In this document: positions 23,601-34,077 of the stretch, piece after piece
Layout: each line of letters starts with the position of its first letter
Numbering within the stretch: the first letter of the stretch is position 1
Assembly: GCA_964019135.1 (NCBI GenBank)
Contig: OZ025250.1
Coordinates: 50,901,357 to 50,965,356 of the forward strand
From: Arenicola marina
Lineage: Eukaryota > Annelida > Polychaeta > Arenicolidae
Direction: 5' to 3'
Length of the DNA: 64,000 nucleotides
The notes under the pieces: generated by a model
The model's input: the letters and a program-made list of their open reading frames with translations, nothing else
Told to the model about the DNA's origin: nothing
Database searches by the model: none
Program-made: the position numbers and the translations under genes

Positions 23601-24858
23601 CCCCGGCACATTACCCTGATCAGGCATGACCACGAGGCTCAGGCTCACACCGCGCAGTGATCTGGGGCCATTCTCCACGGCTTAGCCGCCCATGACTCAC
23701 GCTAGCCGGGGAACGAGGGGGCATTTTTCTGCCGTCGCGGCACAATTTTTTGCTCGCTTCATTCTCGAACCTTCATCCTCGGCTTGCCCGCCATCGAACG
23801 CGTCATCGAACGCGCGCCGCATAGCGACGACGCGGTGACTCGTGACATGATGTACCCTGACAAAATCCCCGTCCGCCGTGCCGAACGAACGCTCGGGTGT
23901 CTCACGGCGTTTGATGTCCGCTGGCAATACTAGTGACTACAACACAATGATACGGCTCTTGGCTGGGATTCGTTCGTTCGACACGTGATCGCTCTCATAG
24001 ATTGTATTTGCATGGGACCGGGATTTTTTATTCAGCTCTTTGCACGGTTACCCCCCCCCCACCCCCCCCCCACCCCCCCCTCACACACGCATCGGTCCCT
24101 CCCCCTGCCCCCTGTCTATCTCCGTCGCTTCGGTCGGCGCCACGGATACCCCATACGGGTATTTCCAGAGGAAATAACAGAGCAAATGCTGACGTAGACG
24201 TTTCTTATAGCGCATGTCATAATTGCATTAGGAGTTCACTACCGCAAGCAAAGCCCCGGCATGGCATTGGCGGTTATGGATAGGGGTGTGGGGTGACTGA
24301 CGCAGGGTGGGGGGGGGGGGGAGGGGGGTAAATGGACTCTGGATCTGTGGGTTGAAGTGGGGGCACAGGCGGAGCGAGCTGGCCGCCCACCTTCGTCCTC
24401 CTCCCCCCACTCAACCCGCTGATGGCTGATGTGTTGTTCGCTGTTAGAATTTGATTGCGTGAATATAATGTCAGAGGCACTATGGTAACGGGACGGGCAC
24501 ATCATAGCGGGTTAAGGGGCTGATGGCGTACAACAGTGGGCAGATACTGGGCGGAGGGGGGGGGGGGCAGCTGGGATAAACCCAGTGGATTGGGTTGACA
24601 GCTGGGAACGCCATGGAGATAATAAAAGATATGGGGGGGGGGGGGGGGTCATGGTGGAAGGTTTGCAGAGAAGCCAAATCGGTGGGGTGTGCCGGGGTGG
24701 CGATGGGTTACGGACAGCCCTCTTGGTGGCATGGGTAGGTAATTCTGCCGTGGGGGTGAGGGGGGTGGGGGGGGAGGGGGTGGGTGAGGAGAAGGGGGGT
24801 GGGGCGGGCGGGGGTGAGCAGGGTTAATATCGTTGTGGGTAAAAATGGCGATGCCAAC
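23601..24858. other. non-coding up to the assembly gap
   Basis: C-runs lie at 24050-24085 and G-runs at 24307-24330, 24556-24568 and 24633-24649. The last 40 bases (GGGTTAATATCGTTGTGGGT) match the repeat at 13770-13795. No gene recognised. Confidence 0.45.
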
Positions 24859-25058
24859 NNNNNNNNNNNNNNNNNNNNNNNNNNNNNNNNNNNNNNNNNN
24901 NNNNNNNNNNNNNNNNNNNNNNNNNNNNNNNNNNNNNNNNNNNNNNNNNNNNNNNNNNNNNNNNNNNNNNNNNNNNNNNNNNNNNNNNNNNNNNNNNNNN
25001 NNNNNNNNNNNNNNNNNNNNNNNNNNNNNNNNNNNNNNNNNNNNNNNNNNNNNNNNNN
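24859..25058. other. assembly gap (200 N)
   Basis: Exactly 200 ambiguous bases, a conventional placeholder for an unsized scaffold gap. The order and distance of the two sides are therefore not proven by this sequence. G-rich flanks suggest that the gap is itself a repeat. Confidence 0.98.
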
Positions 25059-27461
25059 CGAGTGTCGACGGGAGGGGAAAGGGATGGGGGAGGGGGAAGT
25101 TGCAGGGGGGGGGGGGGGAGGACACAGAAGGTGGGGAGGGGAGAGGTAAAGTGGGACAGAAGACAGGAGGAGGTCGGCAATCGGAGAATCAGCAAATTGG
25201 AGGCGGGCTGGAGCTATTAGGGCCGAGTTAGCGCTGGGGCCGGTTTGCCTCTGGGCCGGTTTACAGCCAAGTCGAGGCCGAGTTAAGCCACGGGGCGGTT
25301 TATTACGACAAGGGTGAGTGGGCGGGAGGGGGTGGGGGAGATTACAATATTGGCCACTCAGTAGCCATGCAACAAAGATGAGCTGGAAGGGGGTAGAAGG
25401 TTTGATGCTTGGTGCTACATTGTGAGGGTGGCTTGGTGATGGGTGGTGTTGGGTCGGGTGGCGTATGGGTTTGGGTGGGTGGTAGTGTCAAGGGCGACGT
25501 GTTGTGTGGAGGTGTGGTGTGGGGTGGGGTGGGGTGGGATGGGGTGGGATGGGGTGGGCTGGGGTGGTAGTGTCAATTTGGCTCCAGGGCACTGCCCCAG
25601 GCACCGGTGAGTGGGTATATAGAGGGCACTACTATAGTGCCTCCCCCCCCCCCCTATCCTACCTTGCAGGGGTACCCCCTTTCGGCCACACACAAGGGTA
25701 CAATTAACTCGTAAGGTCTGATATGGGGCAGTAACCCAGCCCCCCCCCCCCCTCTCACCGGCCACATATATGGTTCCGTCACTGCTATCTCCGGAACCCA
25801 GTGCCACATATGGGGTAAGTGCACCTCCCCACCCACCCACCATAGGCGTCCGGGTGCAGTCACTATCCGGCAGGGCCTGGACTCGGACCCCCCTAACGAC
25901 CCCCCCCCCCCCCTCCCACCATCCCTCATCCCGGCCCAGTGGTAATCCCTGAGGCTGTGAGTACAGCAGGACCGACCACCCGATCCCCATAATTTACCCG
26001 CGCTGAGTGACTAACCAGCACCTGCCACCCCCTCCCCTCCCAGCCTCCTGGTATCTCCATGTTTTTGATCAACATGCACCCATACCCGTCCATCTAGACC
26101 AGTAACCCCCCCCCCCCCCATTCCCACCCGTGCCGCCTTCTCTACGCCCCCCCACCCCACCAGGGTCCCATTCACGGCCGCCACCCCCACTCCCTACCCC
26201 ACCCCCCCCTAGACCGGCTCGGGGACGAAGCCCCGCAACCAATTACCCACATCCACCATGCCATTATCGCAACTCCCCCACCCCCCATCACCCCCATCCT
26301 CCACCCGATAATATCGCCCAAATCGTCGCGCCCTCCCTGCCCCCCCCCCCCCCGTACCACTTTAGTGCAATTACATCGACCCTGACCCCTCCCCCCTACC
26401 TCCTCCACCACACACACACACACCTTCCCTGAACCCCACCCCACCCTCTTGGGCGTTCGGGGTAATCCACATCCTTCGATACCGTCGCGAAGAAGCTCCC
26501 AGCATGCACCGCGACAGGCGAACCTGTTGAGTTCAATCCATCACTGCGGTTGGCATCGTGGTGGGTGAGTGGGGGCGTGGGGTTGGGGGTGCAAGGAGTG
26601 GGGTACTATAAAGGCCAGTCAGCCCGTGAGTCACTATCGACCCAGAAGCCACACATCCACGAGGAAACTCGAGGAAACTCGTACAAAGGCCACAACAAAT
26701 ACTTCCTTTCTGAATGTTCTTGTAGATGAAGTATCTATGACTGATCTATATCGCCCGCCCCCGCCCCCGCCACCGCTCCCCAATCATCAACCGCACCAGA
26801 AGCCATTCAGGGACTCGACCACGTGTCTGATTTATGAACGGGTCACATGACAGTCACGTGATGTGGTTGTCGTCTCTATGATGGCGATCGAGCGGCAGCA
26901 GCGGGAAGGGCCCGTAGCTCAGTTGGTAGCGCGTTGTGTTTTAGACCACCAGATCCCGGGTTGCTCATATATCTCACTGTTACGGGAAGTATGTGTACTT
27001 TGGTCTGGTTTAACGGTGTCCTTAAAACACCAGCGTTTCAAGTCATGAATCATCATCGTAGTACTAACACACATCGGCGGCGAGAAAAGAATAGCCACAA
27101 CGCAATAGTTCTCTTTCGTAAAGAGCAACGAATCATTGACCTCTCCCCCCCCCCCCGCCCCTCTCACCACCACCTCCAAAAAGTCGTCCATAGCTTAACA
27201 CAAATTAATTCTACCACCCCCCCCCTCCGCCCCCTTCCCCCATCCACACGCCGCCCCTCCACCCCCTCCCCTCTTTATACGCGAGGGTGATTTATAATAC
27301 AACATCATTTCCTGGATATGGTAATGAGACCACGTGGTCAGAGACATATTGACCGACAATTCCACAATAAGAATCGCGTTCATTATCGCCCACGCCCGCC
27401 CCAGTTAATCACACAGTAATCACAGTGCGAGAGCAGTGACGGCGACGAGCAGTAATTCCGA
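25059..27461. other. C-rich non-coding, no gene seen
   Basis: A short GGGGTGGGAT repeat lies at 25510-25570, many C-runs at 25640-26430, and a CA tract at 26407-26422. A weak tRNA-like word, CCGTAGCTCAGTTGG, lies at 26910-26924 with a poor B box (GATCCCGGGTTGCTC); it cannot fold as a tRNA. No gene is supported. Confidence 0.45.
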
Positions 27462-27580
27462 TAGAATGCTTCGACCTATGTAGGTCATATCGCGGTATGG
27501 GAAGGGTCAAATACAGAGAGGAGCCATGTCTTATTCAGGGAGTAACCTCCCAACTCTTTGCGATAGAAAACGAGATTATT
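27462..27580 (-). mobile_element. tRNA-derived SINE, family 1, copy 5 (degraded)
   Basis: Only the tail half aligns: relatives of GGTCATATCGC, GAGGAGCCATGTC, GTAACCTCCCAACTCTTTGCG and GATTATTTGCAC in the right order. It is much more diverged than the other copies, so it is older or decaying faster. Confidence 0.55.
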
Positions 27581-27774
27581 TGCACAGGCGCGGTATAAAC
27601 GAGGCTCTGCCTGGCCATAACGAGGCTCACTGGACAACAGCCGAGCACGCTATCTATCTGCCAGGCCACGGGGGCGTAACAACCCCCCCCCCCCCACTCG
27701 TCGTGAGATAACGACGGTTGCTAAGGTCTTAACTCCGTAATTTCCAATGTAAAACACGCGTGCTCCGTTCGACC

Positions 27775-27912
27775 ACGTGGCGCCTCCTAGTGGCTCACGT
27801 AGACACCGACGGCGACGGCGGCGGCGACCTCTGGTGGATAACTAACAAACTGCGCGCCCGCAGCGCCACCTAGGCATGCGCGAAGGCAGGACACCAGCGA
27901 CCCCTCGTGGGT
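27775..27912 (-). promoter_or_regulatory. cluster of CTCF-like motifs
   Basis: Read on the minus strand, four words resemble the bilaterian CTCF core. They are CCACGAGGGGTCGC (about 27894), CCTAGGTGGCGCTG (about 27864), CCACCAGAGGTCG (about 27830) and CCACTAGGAGGCGC (about 27783). The first and third depart from the consensus in their 3' half. All four point the same way within 140 bases. The sequence shows only motif resemblance. Function as an insulator is inference. Confidence 0.3.
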
Positions 27913-28526
27913 GGTTTGAAAAACAGGACCCCCCCCACCCTCTCAGATTATGTGGGTGCTGCTAGCTGCGGCAGAAGGCATGGTGGGGAGGCGGCGGGTT
28001 TTCAGTACCGGTGTTTGTAGCGAGGAACAGGGAGTTTACCCGGAAGTCGCTTGCCGCCATATTGATTTTTTATCTCCCTTTTTTTTGTAACAGGCGGCCG
28101 ACATCTTCTCCTACCATTATAGACCTGTTACGTCTAGTGTTCTCCCTCCCTGCATGTTAGATAACCCCCACCTCAAACCTCTCACCCGGGCCATCACCCT
28201 CCCTCCGCGTCTTCCAGTCCACACCCCCCCCCCCCCCCCTCCTTTACTCCATCCTTATCCTCCAGTCCACCACCACTGCCTCTGTGTATCTTCCGTAACC
28301 TCCAGTCCACCCCCCCTTCCTTTAAATACCCCCCGCCGCCCACCCCCTACCTCCGTAGCCACCCCCCCACCCCCCAACCGGCCACCATCCCCTCAGCAGA
28401 CTGCTGGAACAATGAGTCAGTGACGCCAGGGGTGACGCTCGGTGCCGACAAGTTCAATGACCTCCACTAATGACTTCTGCCACGCGCTCGCTCGCTGACT
28501 CGTTTATCCGGGCGGCCATTGGAAGT
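27913..28526. other. C-rich non-coding
   Basis: CCTCCAGTCCACCCCC words repeat loosely at 28215-28330, and a T-run lies at 28077-28087. No gene recognised. Confidence 0.45.
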
Positions 28527-28778
28527 GGTTGTATATTCAACACGCTTTAACCACTTTTGGTCACATCGCGTCACTGGGAGAAGGAAGGGAGAGTGGAGCC
28601 ATGTCCCCTGGAGTAACCCTCCTACTTTTCGCGAAAAAAAGACCTGGGATCTTTATCCTACGACAACATAGACATGACCACAGCGGGGCTCGAACCACCG
28701 AGCCACGTGCCGTTAGGCTCTCTGGTGGCCAGAGCACTCAATGCGAGCGCTCTAACCTACCGGGCCGGCCCCTTGAAG
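28527..28778 (-). mobile_element. tRNA-derived SINE, family 1, copy 6
   Basis: Near full length on the minus strand: tail GGTTGTATATTCAACACGC at 28528-28546, body with GGATCTTTATCCTACGAC, B-box region CGGTGGTTCGAGCCCCG, and head end up to GGTAGGTTAGAGCGCTCG near 28740-28760. The first bases of the head are diverged. Confidence 0.88.
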
Positions 28779-28837
28779 TTGGAAATCCGAGTTTTAGGTC
28801 GGTGCGGAGAAAACTGGTGAATTAGTTGACACATGCC

Positions 28838-28908
28838 AGAGGTACAGGGGTCCGGGTTCGAACCCACGACCTCAGGCCCGCTTACCGACTGAGATATAAA
28901 GATTGCGA
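28838..28908 (-). mobile_element. tRNA-like sequence
   Basis: The minus strand reads TATCTCAGTCGGTAAGCGGG (A-box-like), then GAGGTCGTGGGTTCGAACCC (B box). The anticodon and acceptor arms do not pair convincingly, so I call it a SINE head or tRNA relic, not a tRNA gene. Confidence 0.5.
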
Positions 28909-28980
28909 CATGTGTGTGGGTGGATCGGCGACTTGATGACGTCACTAACCTGTTACCGCACAAAGCTGCTTGTCACGCAG

Positions 28981-29765
28981 TGCGGGGTGGGGGTAGGGGG
29001 GCTGATAGGGGGGTAGGGCGCTGAGAGAGGGTTGGGGGTAGGGGGGCTGAGGGGGGTAGGGGTAGTGGGGTTGAGAATGGTGCGGGCAGGGGGGCTGAGA
29101 AGGGGTGGGTAGTATGGGGACTGAGAGGGGGGTTGAGAGGGGGTGGGGAGTAGGGGGACTGAGAGGGGGGCTGAGAGGGGGTGGGTAGTAGGGGGACTGA
29201 GAGGGGGGCTGATAGGGGGTGGGGAGTACGGGGACTGAGAGGGGGGCTGAGAGAGGGTGGGGAGTAGGGGGACTGAGAGGGGGGCTGAGAGGGGGTGGGG
29301 AGTAGAGGAACTGAGAGGGGGTGGAGAGTAGGGGGACTAAGAGGGGGGCTGAGAGGAGGCGGGTAGTAAGGGGACTGAGAGGGGGACTGAGAGGGGGTGG
29401 CGAGTAGGGGGAGTGTGAGGGGGGCTGAGAGGGGGTGGGGAGTAGGGGGACTGAGAGGGGGGCTGAGAGGAGGTGGGTAGTAAGGGGACTGAGAGGGGGG
29501 CTGAGAGGGGGTGGCGAGTAGGGGGAGTGTGAGGGGGGCTGAGAGGGGGTGGGGAGTAGGGGGACTGAGAGGGGGGCTGAGAGGAGGTGGGTAGTAAGGG
29601 GACTGAGAGGGGGGCTGAGAGGGGGTGGCGAGTAGGGGGAGTGTGAGGGGGGCTGAGAGGGGGGCTGAGAGGGGGTGGGGAGTGGGGGGAATGAGAGGGG
29701 GGCTGAGAGGGGGTGGGGAGTAGGGGGACTGAGAGGGGGGTAGGGGACTGAGAGGAGAGGGGGGG
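28981..29765. repeat. 38-bp G-rich minisatellite
   Basis: The unit is made from GGGGGACTGAGAGGGGGGCT, GAGAGGGGGTGGGGAGTA and single-base variants. Blocks containing the variants GGCGAGTAGGGGGAGTGTG recur about every 120 bases (near 29397, 29511 and 29627), so the array has a higher-order period of about three units. The G-rich strand is +. Confidence 0.93.
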
Positions 29766-29826
29766 GTCACCCGATTGTTTCCCACTGTGAGTCGGTCATT
29801 GCGGTAAATGGATGAATGGTAGGTTT

Positions 29827-29827
29827 A

Positions 29828-29867
<40 letters not shown>

Positions 29868-29870
29868 CCA
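29827..29870. repeat. TCA trinucleotide microsatellite
   Basis: About 14 TCA units. Confidence 0.97.
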
Positions 29871-29924
29871 CAATGCGTGCTAGTTGTGATGAAGACCACA
29901 ATGGTTCTTTCGATTAGGAGTCTA

Positions 29925-30300
29925 ATGGCGTTTTAGGCCATCTTCTTGCACACACAGATTAAGCCTGATCATCTGCTAATTAGAGGACAAACAGGATGTA
30001 ACGGCGCAGTGCTGGGGGTGGAGGTGTGGGGTGAGCACGGGGGTGGAGGTGTGGGGTGAGCACGAGGGTGGAGGTGTGGGGTGAGCACGGGGGTGGAGGT
30101 GTGGGGTGAGCACGGGGGTGGAGGTGTGGGGTGAGCACGGGGGTGGAGGTGTGGGGTGAGCACGGGGGTGGGGTTAAGAGGAGGGGGGGGGGACAGGATA
30201 TATTTACAGCTCCAGACACGGATGGGGGTTGAACCCGCAACCCACAGTTAGTCACGTACGCCGCTCCTGGATCACGGCGGCTCCCTTGGTCCGGAACAGA
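29925..30300 (-). mobile_element. tRNA-derived SINE, family 2, copy 4, split by a minisatellite
   Basis: The minus strand has a tRNA-like head (30220-30295: GCGTACGTGACTAACTGTGG, then GGGTTGCGGGTTCAACCCCC). Further on come AGGCTTAATCTG and the box ATGGCCTAAAACGCC at about 29928-29942. The two halves are separated by the 25-bp array at 30010-30172. The order matches the copy at 13.9 kb, which has no array between its halves. Confidence 0.6.
30010..30172. repeat. 25-bp minisatellite inside a SINE
   Basis: Between six and seven units of 25 bases, composed of GGGGGTGGAGGTGTGGGGTG followed by AGCAC. The units are almost identical, so this is a recent expansion. Three units make a 25-residue open period on the minus strand, which is not taken as coding. 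Confidence 0.95.
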
Positions 30301-30889
30301 TCCACCCAAGATACCCCCTACGCCGGTCCTGTTGCAGATTGAACCAACCAAACAGCCAAATGCGCAATCAATTCGACCGCCAGCTCTGCACACATGGTCG
30401 TATGACCGTTGGATACGTTACCCAATACCCTATGAATAGGCCTATGAAGCACATCGAAGCTGTGAATCATCGACTAAACAGGTCGGAAATCCGTTTGCAT
30501 TAGCCCAGGATGATAAGAGTTTTGTTGCCACCCCCTGCATTCTAGTCATACACGGATACTTGACACACCCGGAAACTCGGGTGAGTTTTAATGTGTTACA
30601 TTCTCGCAGCTGTTTGTTCATAAGCGCTAATGAGATCTGAGCTCGCCGCAACGGGCCCGTTTTTTAGAGGAGTACGCCTTACGGAAATCGCGCTGTCGAT
30701 TTGCTCGCCCTACGGAATCGCGCTCACTGTCGATTTGCACCTGCTTGTCATGCCATCAGCTCGTTCAGGTTTTACCGGCATACGAGGAATTCAAGGGGCG
30801 CAGTATACACATCGACAGAAAAAAAAGCCTTTTAACTGTCCATCGGCTGTAAGTCCAGATGACGCATTATCGCTCAGGTCACATGTCCC
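30301..30889. other. non-coding, no gene seen
   Basis: Short internal duplication ATCGCGCTGTCGATTTGC / ATCGCGCTCACTGTCGATTTGC at 30688-30740. Nothing else recognised. Confidence 0.45.
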
Positions 30890-31155
30890 GTATTATCGCT
30901 CAGGTCACCCTTTGTCCCGCATTATCACTCGCATCACCTTCGTCCTGCATTATCACTCGCATCACCTTCGTCCTGCATTATCACTCGCATCACCTTCGTC
31001 CTGCATTATCACTCGCATCACCTTCGTCCTGCATTATCGCTCAGATCACCTTCGTCCTGCATTATCACTCGCATCACCTTCGTCCTGCATTATCACTCGC
31101 ATCACCTTCGTCCTGCATTATCGCTCAGATCACCTTTCCTCCCGCATTATCGCTC
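30890..31155. repeat. 28-bp minisatellite
   Basis: Nine or so units of 28 bases, made of CATTATCACTCGCATCACCT followed by TCGTCCTG. Variant units carry CGCTCAGATC. Edge units before 30910 are older. Confidence 0.95.
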
Positions 31156-31552
31156 GAATGCAACGTTATTTACGTTATCTGCAGCGCCGATCTCCAATCA
31201 AGCCACTTAGTACAGGGTTTGTACCTTGTATCTGGCGTGGTATGGTCCTCATCACGCTACATGTATAATCTATTGGGCCTCGGTCGCTACAACGCAATTA
31301 GGCCAGTGAGTCTCACCCTTTGTTCGCGCGAGTGAACACCCTAACCAGAGGGTTGGCCATGCCGTGGCCACGTCTCACATCACAATGACGACGTCTTACA
31401 TCCAAAACATCTAACATGGCAGATGACCAGGCACATTTTAGCGGCGACCTGTCACTGCATAACATTTAAATGTGACGCTGCTGATGAATGTTTTGTGTAA
31501 AATTACACTCGTTTAACCGTTGTCACACAATGCTACGTGCAATGAACCTAAA
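31156..31552. other. non-coding spacer
   Basis: Nothing recognised. Confidence 0.45.
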
Positions 31553-31668
31553 TGTGTTTTAAGCCAGTTCGTATACTAGAAGGGAAAGGTGGGGTAGAGG
31601 ACGAGATTGAAGTAGTCCGCAGTTCAGCCTGCTTGCCATCTGAACCAGGGAGGCCCCGCTTCAACGTT
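31553..31668 (-). mobile_element. tRNA-derived SINE, family 2, copy 5 (partial)
   Basis: Box TGTGTTTTAAGCCA at 31553-31566, with the head side reading GGCCTCCCTGGTTCAGATGG on the minus strand near 31640-31662. It is short and diverged. Confidence 0.4.
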
Positions 31669-31881
31669 GTGAGGACCCAAGCGCTTTCACTTTCCAGTCA
31701 CAATAATACCAGGACTACTTGTTGTTTATAGTCAGTATATATAAATCGATGTGAAATCGATTATTCAATGTCATTCCTCAAGAGAGAAAACAGTTCCACG
31801 CGATCTTGAAGCAATATAATACCGCCTGTGGTGACTTAAACCACAGATTGAGTTTAAGTCAACGGTCCTGACGGGGGAACC

Positions 31882-31960
31882 CTGGCGTCGTGGCTGGCGC
31901 CCTAGGCCGTAGATCAAGGGGTACTGGCTACGAATCCGAGACCCTTACATATGGCATGGT
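31882..31960 (+). mobile_element. tRNA-like sequence
   Basis: GGCGTCGTGGCTGGCGCCCT (A-box-like) and GGCTACGAATCCGAGACCC (B-box-like) lie about 40 bases apart on the + strand. It is probably the head of another SINE; its arms do not pair as in a tRNA. Confidence 0.4.
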
Positions 31961-32609
31961 TCATCCAGCCACCCTTTATGGGTTCATTGGCCCACTTTAG
32001 CCTCTGTGTGCGCAATTTTATCGGCCAAAGACAGCAATTAATTTAAATTCGCAATCTGGATCTCGACAGCATGCAGATAAGGAACCCAGGACAGTTCTAC
32101 TCCTTTAGAACCAACCGTCAACTGCGGCGTGTCGATAAATAGTGCGCACCGAAAACATGACCAAAAAAAACACATTGTTATCACTGCTCCCTCCTTGAAT
32201 AACGGCCTTAGCGAGCGGCATTCCAGGCCACATCAGCCAGTGTTGTTTTGCTGCTGACAGTCCCCAATACGCCCCTCTCAGTCGGCCTCGCCGTGCAAGG
32301 GTAACGTCAACATGTGGCAAAAAGATCAGGAGAAGGCACTTGATACAGTTGACCAGCTTGATTGTCGTCTGAGTGACGCGAGCAAAGATCTCTATATCAG
32401 GAGCGCAGAGCTAATAGTCAGCCACCTCTTATTTATTATTCTACGTGTTGTTGTACCATTGCCGCCCGACATTTCTTTTCAGGGACAAAACTGTAGAAAA
32501 TCTGTATATGGCTTTAACTGCTGAACGAATAGGCTGCATAGCGCGTGAACAAAGCACCGTATCGAACCCATTTTACCCAACACGGGTACCGAGCCATTTT
32601 TCATACTTT
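31961..32609. other. non-coding, no gene seen
   Basis: A 70-codon frame from the ATG at 32312 (MWQKDQEKALDTVDQLDCRL) is not low complexity but matches nothing I know and has no supporting splice sites. It is left unassigned. Confidence 0.35.
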
Positions 32610-32867
32610 AACGTAATATATTCTTTAATTTTGTGTATTACCAACCTCTTCTCCATGTTATTTATGTATATTCTGTCTTGAATTTTAACCCTGAAAGCCT
32701 GTGGGCTATCCGGGGAGAACTTCATTTGTTCATCAGAGCAGAAATTGGTGGCCGGCTTTACATCCCGGCGCGTCTGTTCGCTGTTCGGTATTCTGTTATG
32801 CAGACCCCGGCTCACTAGGACGTTCGCGCACGATATAAATAAACCGCGCAGTTTTATGTTGAAATTG
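32610..32867 (+). repeat. unclassified interspersed repeat, copy A
   Basis: About 255 bases align in order with 45902-46158. Shared words include ACCAACCTCTTCTC / ACGAACCTCTTCTC, GCGGGCTATCCGG / GTGGGCTATCCGG, GGCCGGCTTTACATCCC, CTGTTCGCTGTTC and the shared end CGCGCAGTTTTATGTT / CGCGTAGTTTTATGTT. No inverted ends, A tail or coding capacity was seen. It could be a SINE without a recognised head, a LINE tail or a non-autonomous DNA element. Confidence 0.75.
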
Positions 32868-33399
32868 TTGTTTTACAGACTCAAAGAGATATAAAACATA
32901 TCCAACATAGTTTTGAGCTATTTTAGTCTTGATTCTAAATGTAAAAAATCTAAGATGGCACATGTAAGTAGGCTGCTTTAATGAAAGCCACAGCGGATTA
33001 GCGGCTGGTCCATTGTTATGCGTTGCAAGTATTTGAAGGACCAGGTAGAATCAAATGTACTAAAAGAAACAAAGAAGACATATGACATCTGTAAATATAT
33101 GTATTAAAAGAAACAAAGACATATGACATCTGTAAACTTGCTCAAATATTCAGGCATATCCTGGCTTTAATGGGTTCGCATTTCTCAGCTCTCATTTTCT
33201 CACAGATTTGTATATATATATATATATATGTTAATTCGCATTTTTCCCCCCCTCTTAGTAATATTAATCACACATATACGTGTACGTATATCTATATATG
33301 CTGCAGACCTATGATAAAATATTAGATGTCATATTTGCAAGTAGGTAAAGGAGGAACGATACACGCTAACAGAACCTAGAAGCCCCAGATACGGCTAGG
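32868..33399. other. AT-rich spacer with small repeats
   Basis: AAAAGAAACAAAG-GACATATGACATCTGTAAA is duplicated at 33060-33098 and 33103-33138. A TA tract lies at 33211-33228. Confidence 0.55.
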
Positions 33400-33657
33400 G
33401 GCCGGCCCGATAGCTCAGTGGGCTGAATCGCTTGCATTCAGCGCTCTAGCCACCTGAGAGCCTAACGGCACGTGGATCGGTGGTTCGCGCCCCGCTGTGG
33501 CCATGACTGTGTGGTCGCAGAATAAAGATCCCATGTCCTTCTTCGCAAAGAGTAGGGGGCTAGCCCCGGGGACATGGCTCCACTCTCCCTTCATTCTCCC
33601 ATTGACGCGATGTGACCAAAAATGTTTAAAGCGTCCCGAATATACCACCAACCAACC
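33400..33657 (+). mobile_element. tRNA-derived SINE, family 1, copy 7 (best full-length copy)
   Basis: The head starts GGCCGGCCCGATAGCTCAG at 33402 and has a B-box-like GGTTCGCGCCCCGC at about 33482. The complete body follows: GATAAAGATCCCATGTCC, TTCTTCGCAAAGAGTAGGG, CCCCGGGGACATGGCTCC and CATTGACGCGATGTGACC, with the tail CCCGAATATACCACCAACC. I used this copy as the family reference. No coding capacity. Confidence 0.92.
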
Positions 33658-34077
33658 AACCCCGGAGACGGCTACAATACAATAACTATCTCTGCCATCG
33701 TCTGGCGTACAGCAGCGCGGAGCTATTATACTGTGGTGACCAATCGATGGATCGCTACATCTACAGGCCAGCGCCGCCTTGCACTCACAGCGCAGCAATA
33801 AAACTCCACAGCAAATAGCATAAATATTATTGCCACGATTTGCCAGAGGACATAACGGGCAGATGGCACCATGGTAGCAGTAATGACTGTAAGTAATGAC
33901 CCCCCCCCCCCCCCCTGACTCCTGGGCTGTGGTATCTGGCCGATAATAACGCCGACCCCGTGGTTGATCTGTACAATGACAGCAGGCAACACGTGTCGAC
34001 GGAACGGAGCGCGCGGACGGGCGGTGGGCGGACACACTACGGTAATGACTCCATGTCAGAATGTGTAGTATTACGAT
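33658..34077. other. non-coding between two SINE copies
   Basis: C-run at 33901-33916. No gene recognised. Confidence 0.45.

Noticed and set aside
26909-26970. Functional tRNA gene
   Set aside because: A-box-like word present, but the B box is poor and no cloverleaf forms. The same holds for the other tRNA-like stretches, which have SINE bodies or unpaired arms.
32312-32524. Small coding gene starting MWQKDQEKALD
   Set aside because: Only 70 codons with no recognisable family, and its end becomes hydrophobic AT-rich sequence typical of non-coding DNA.
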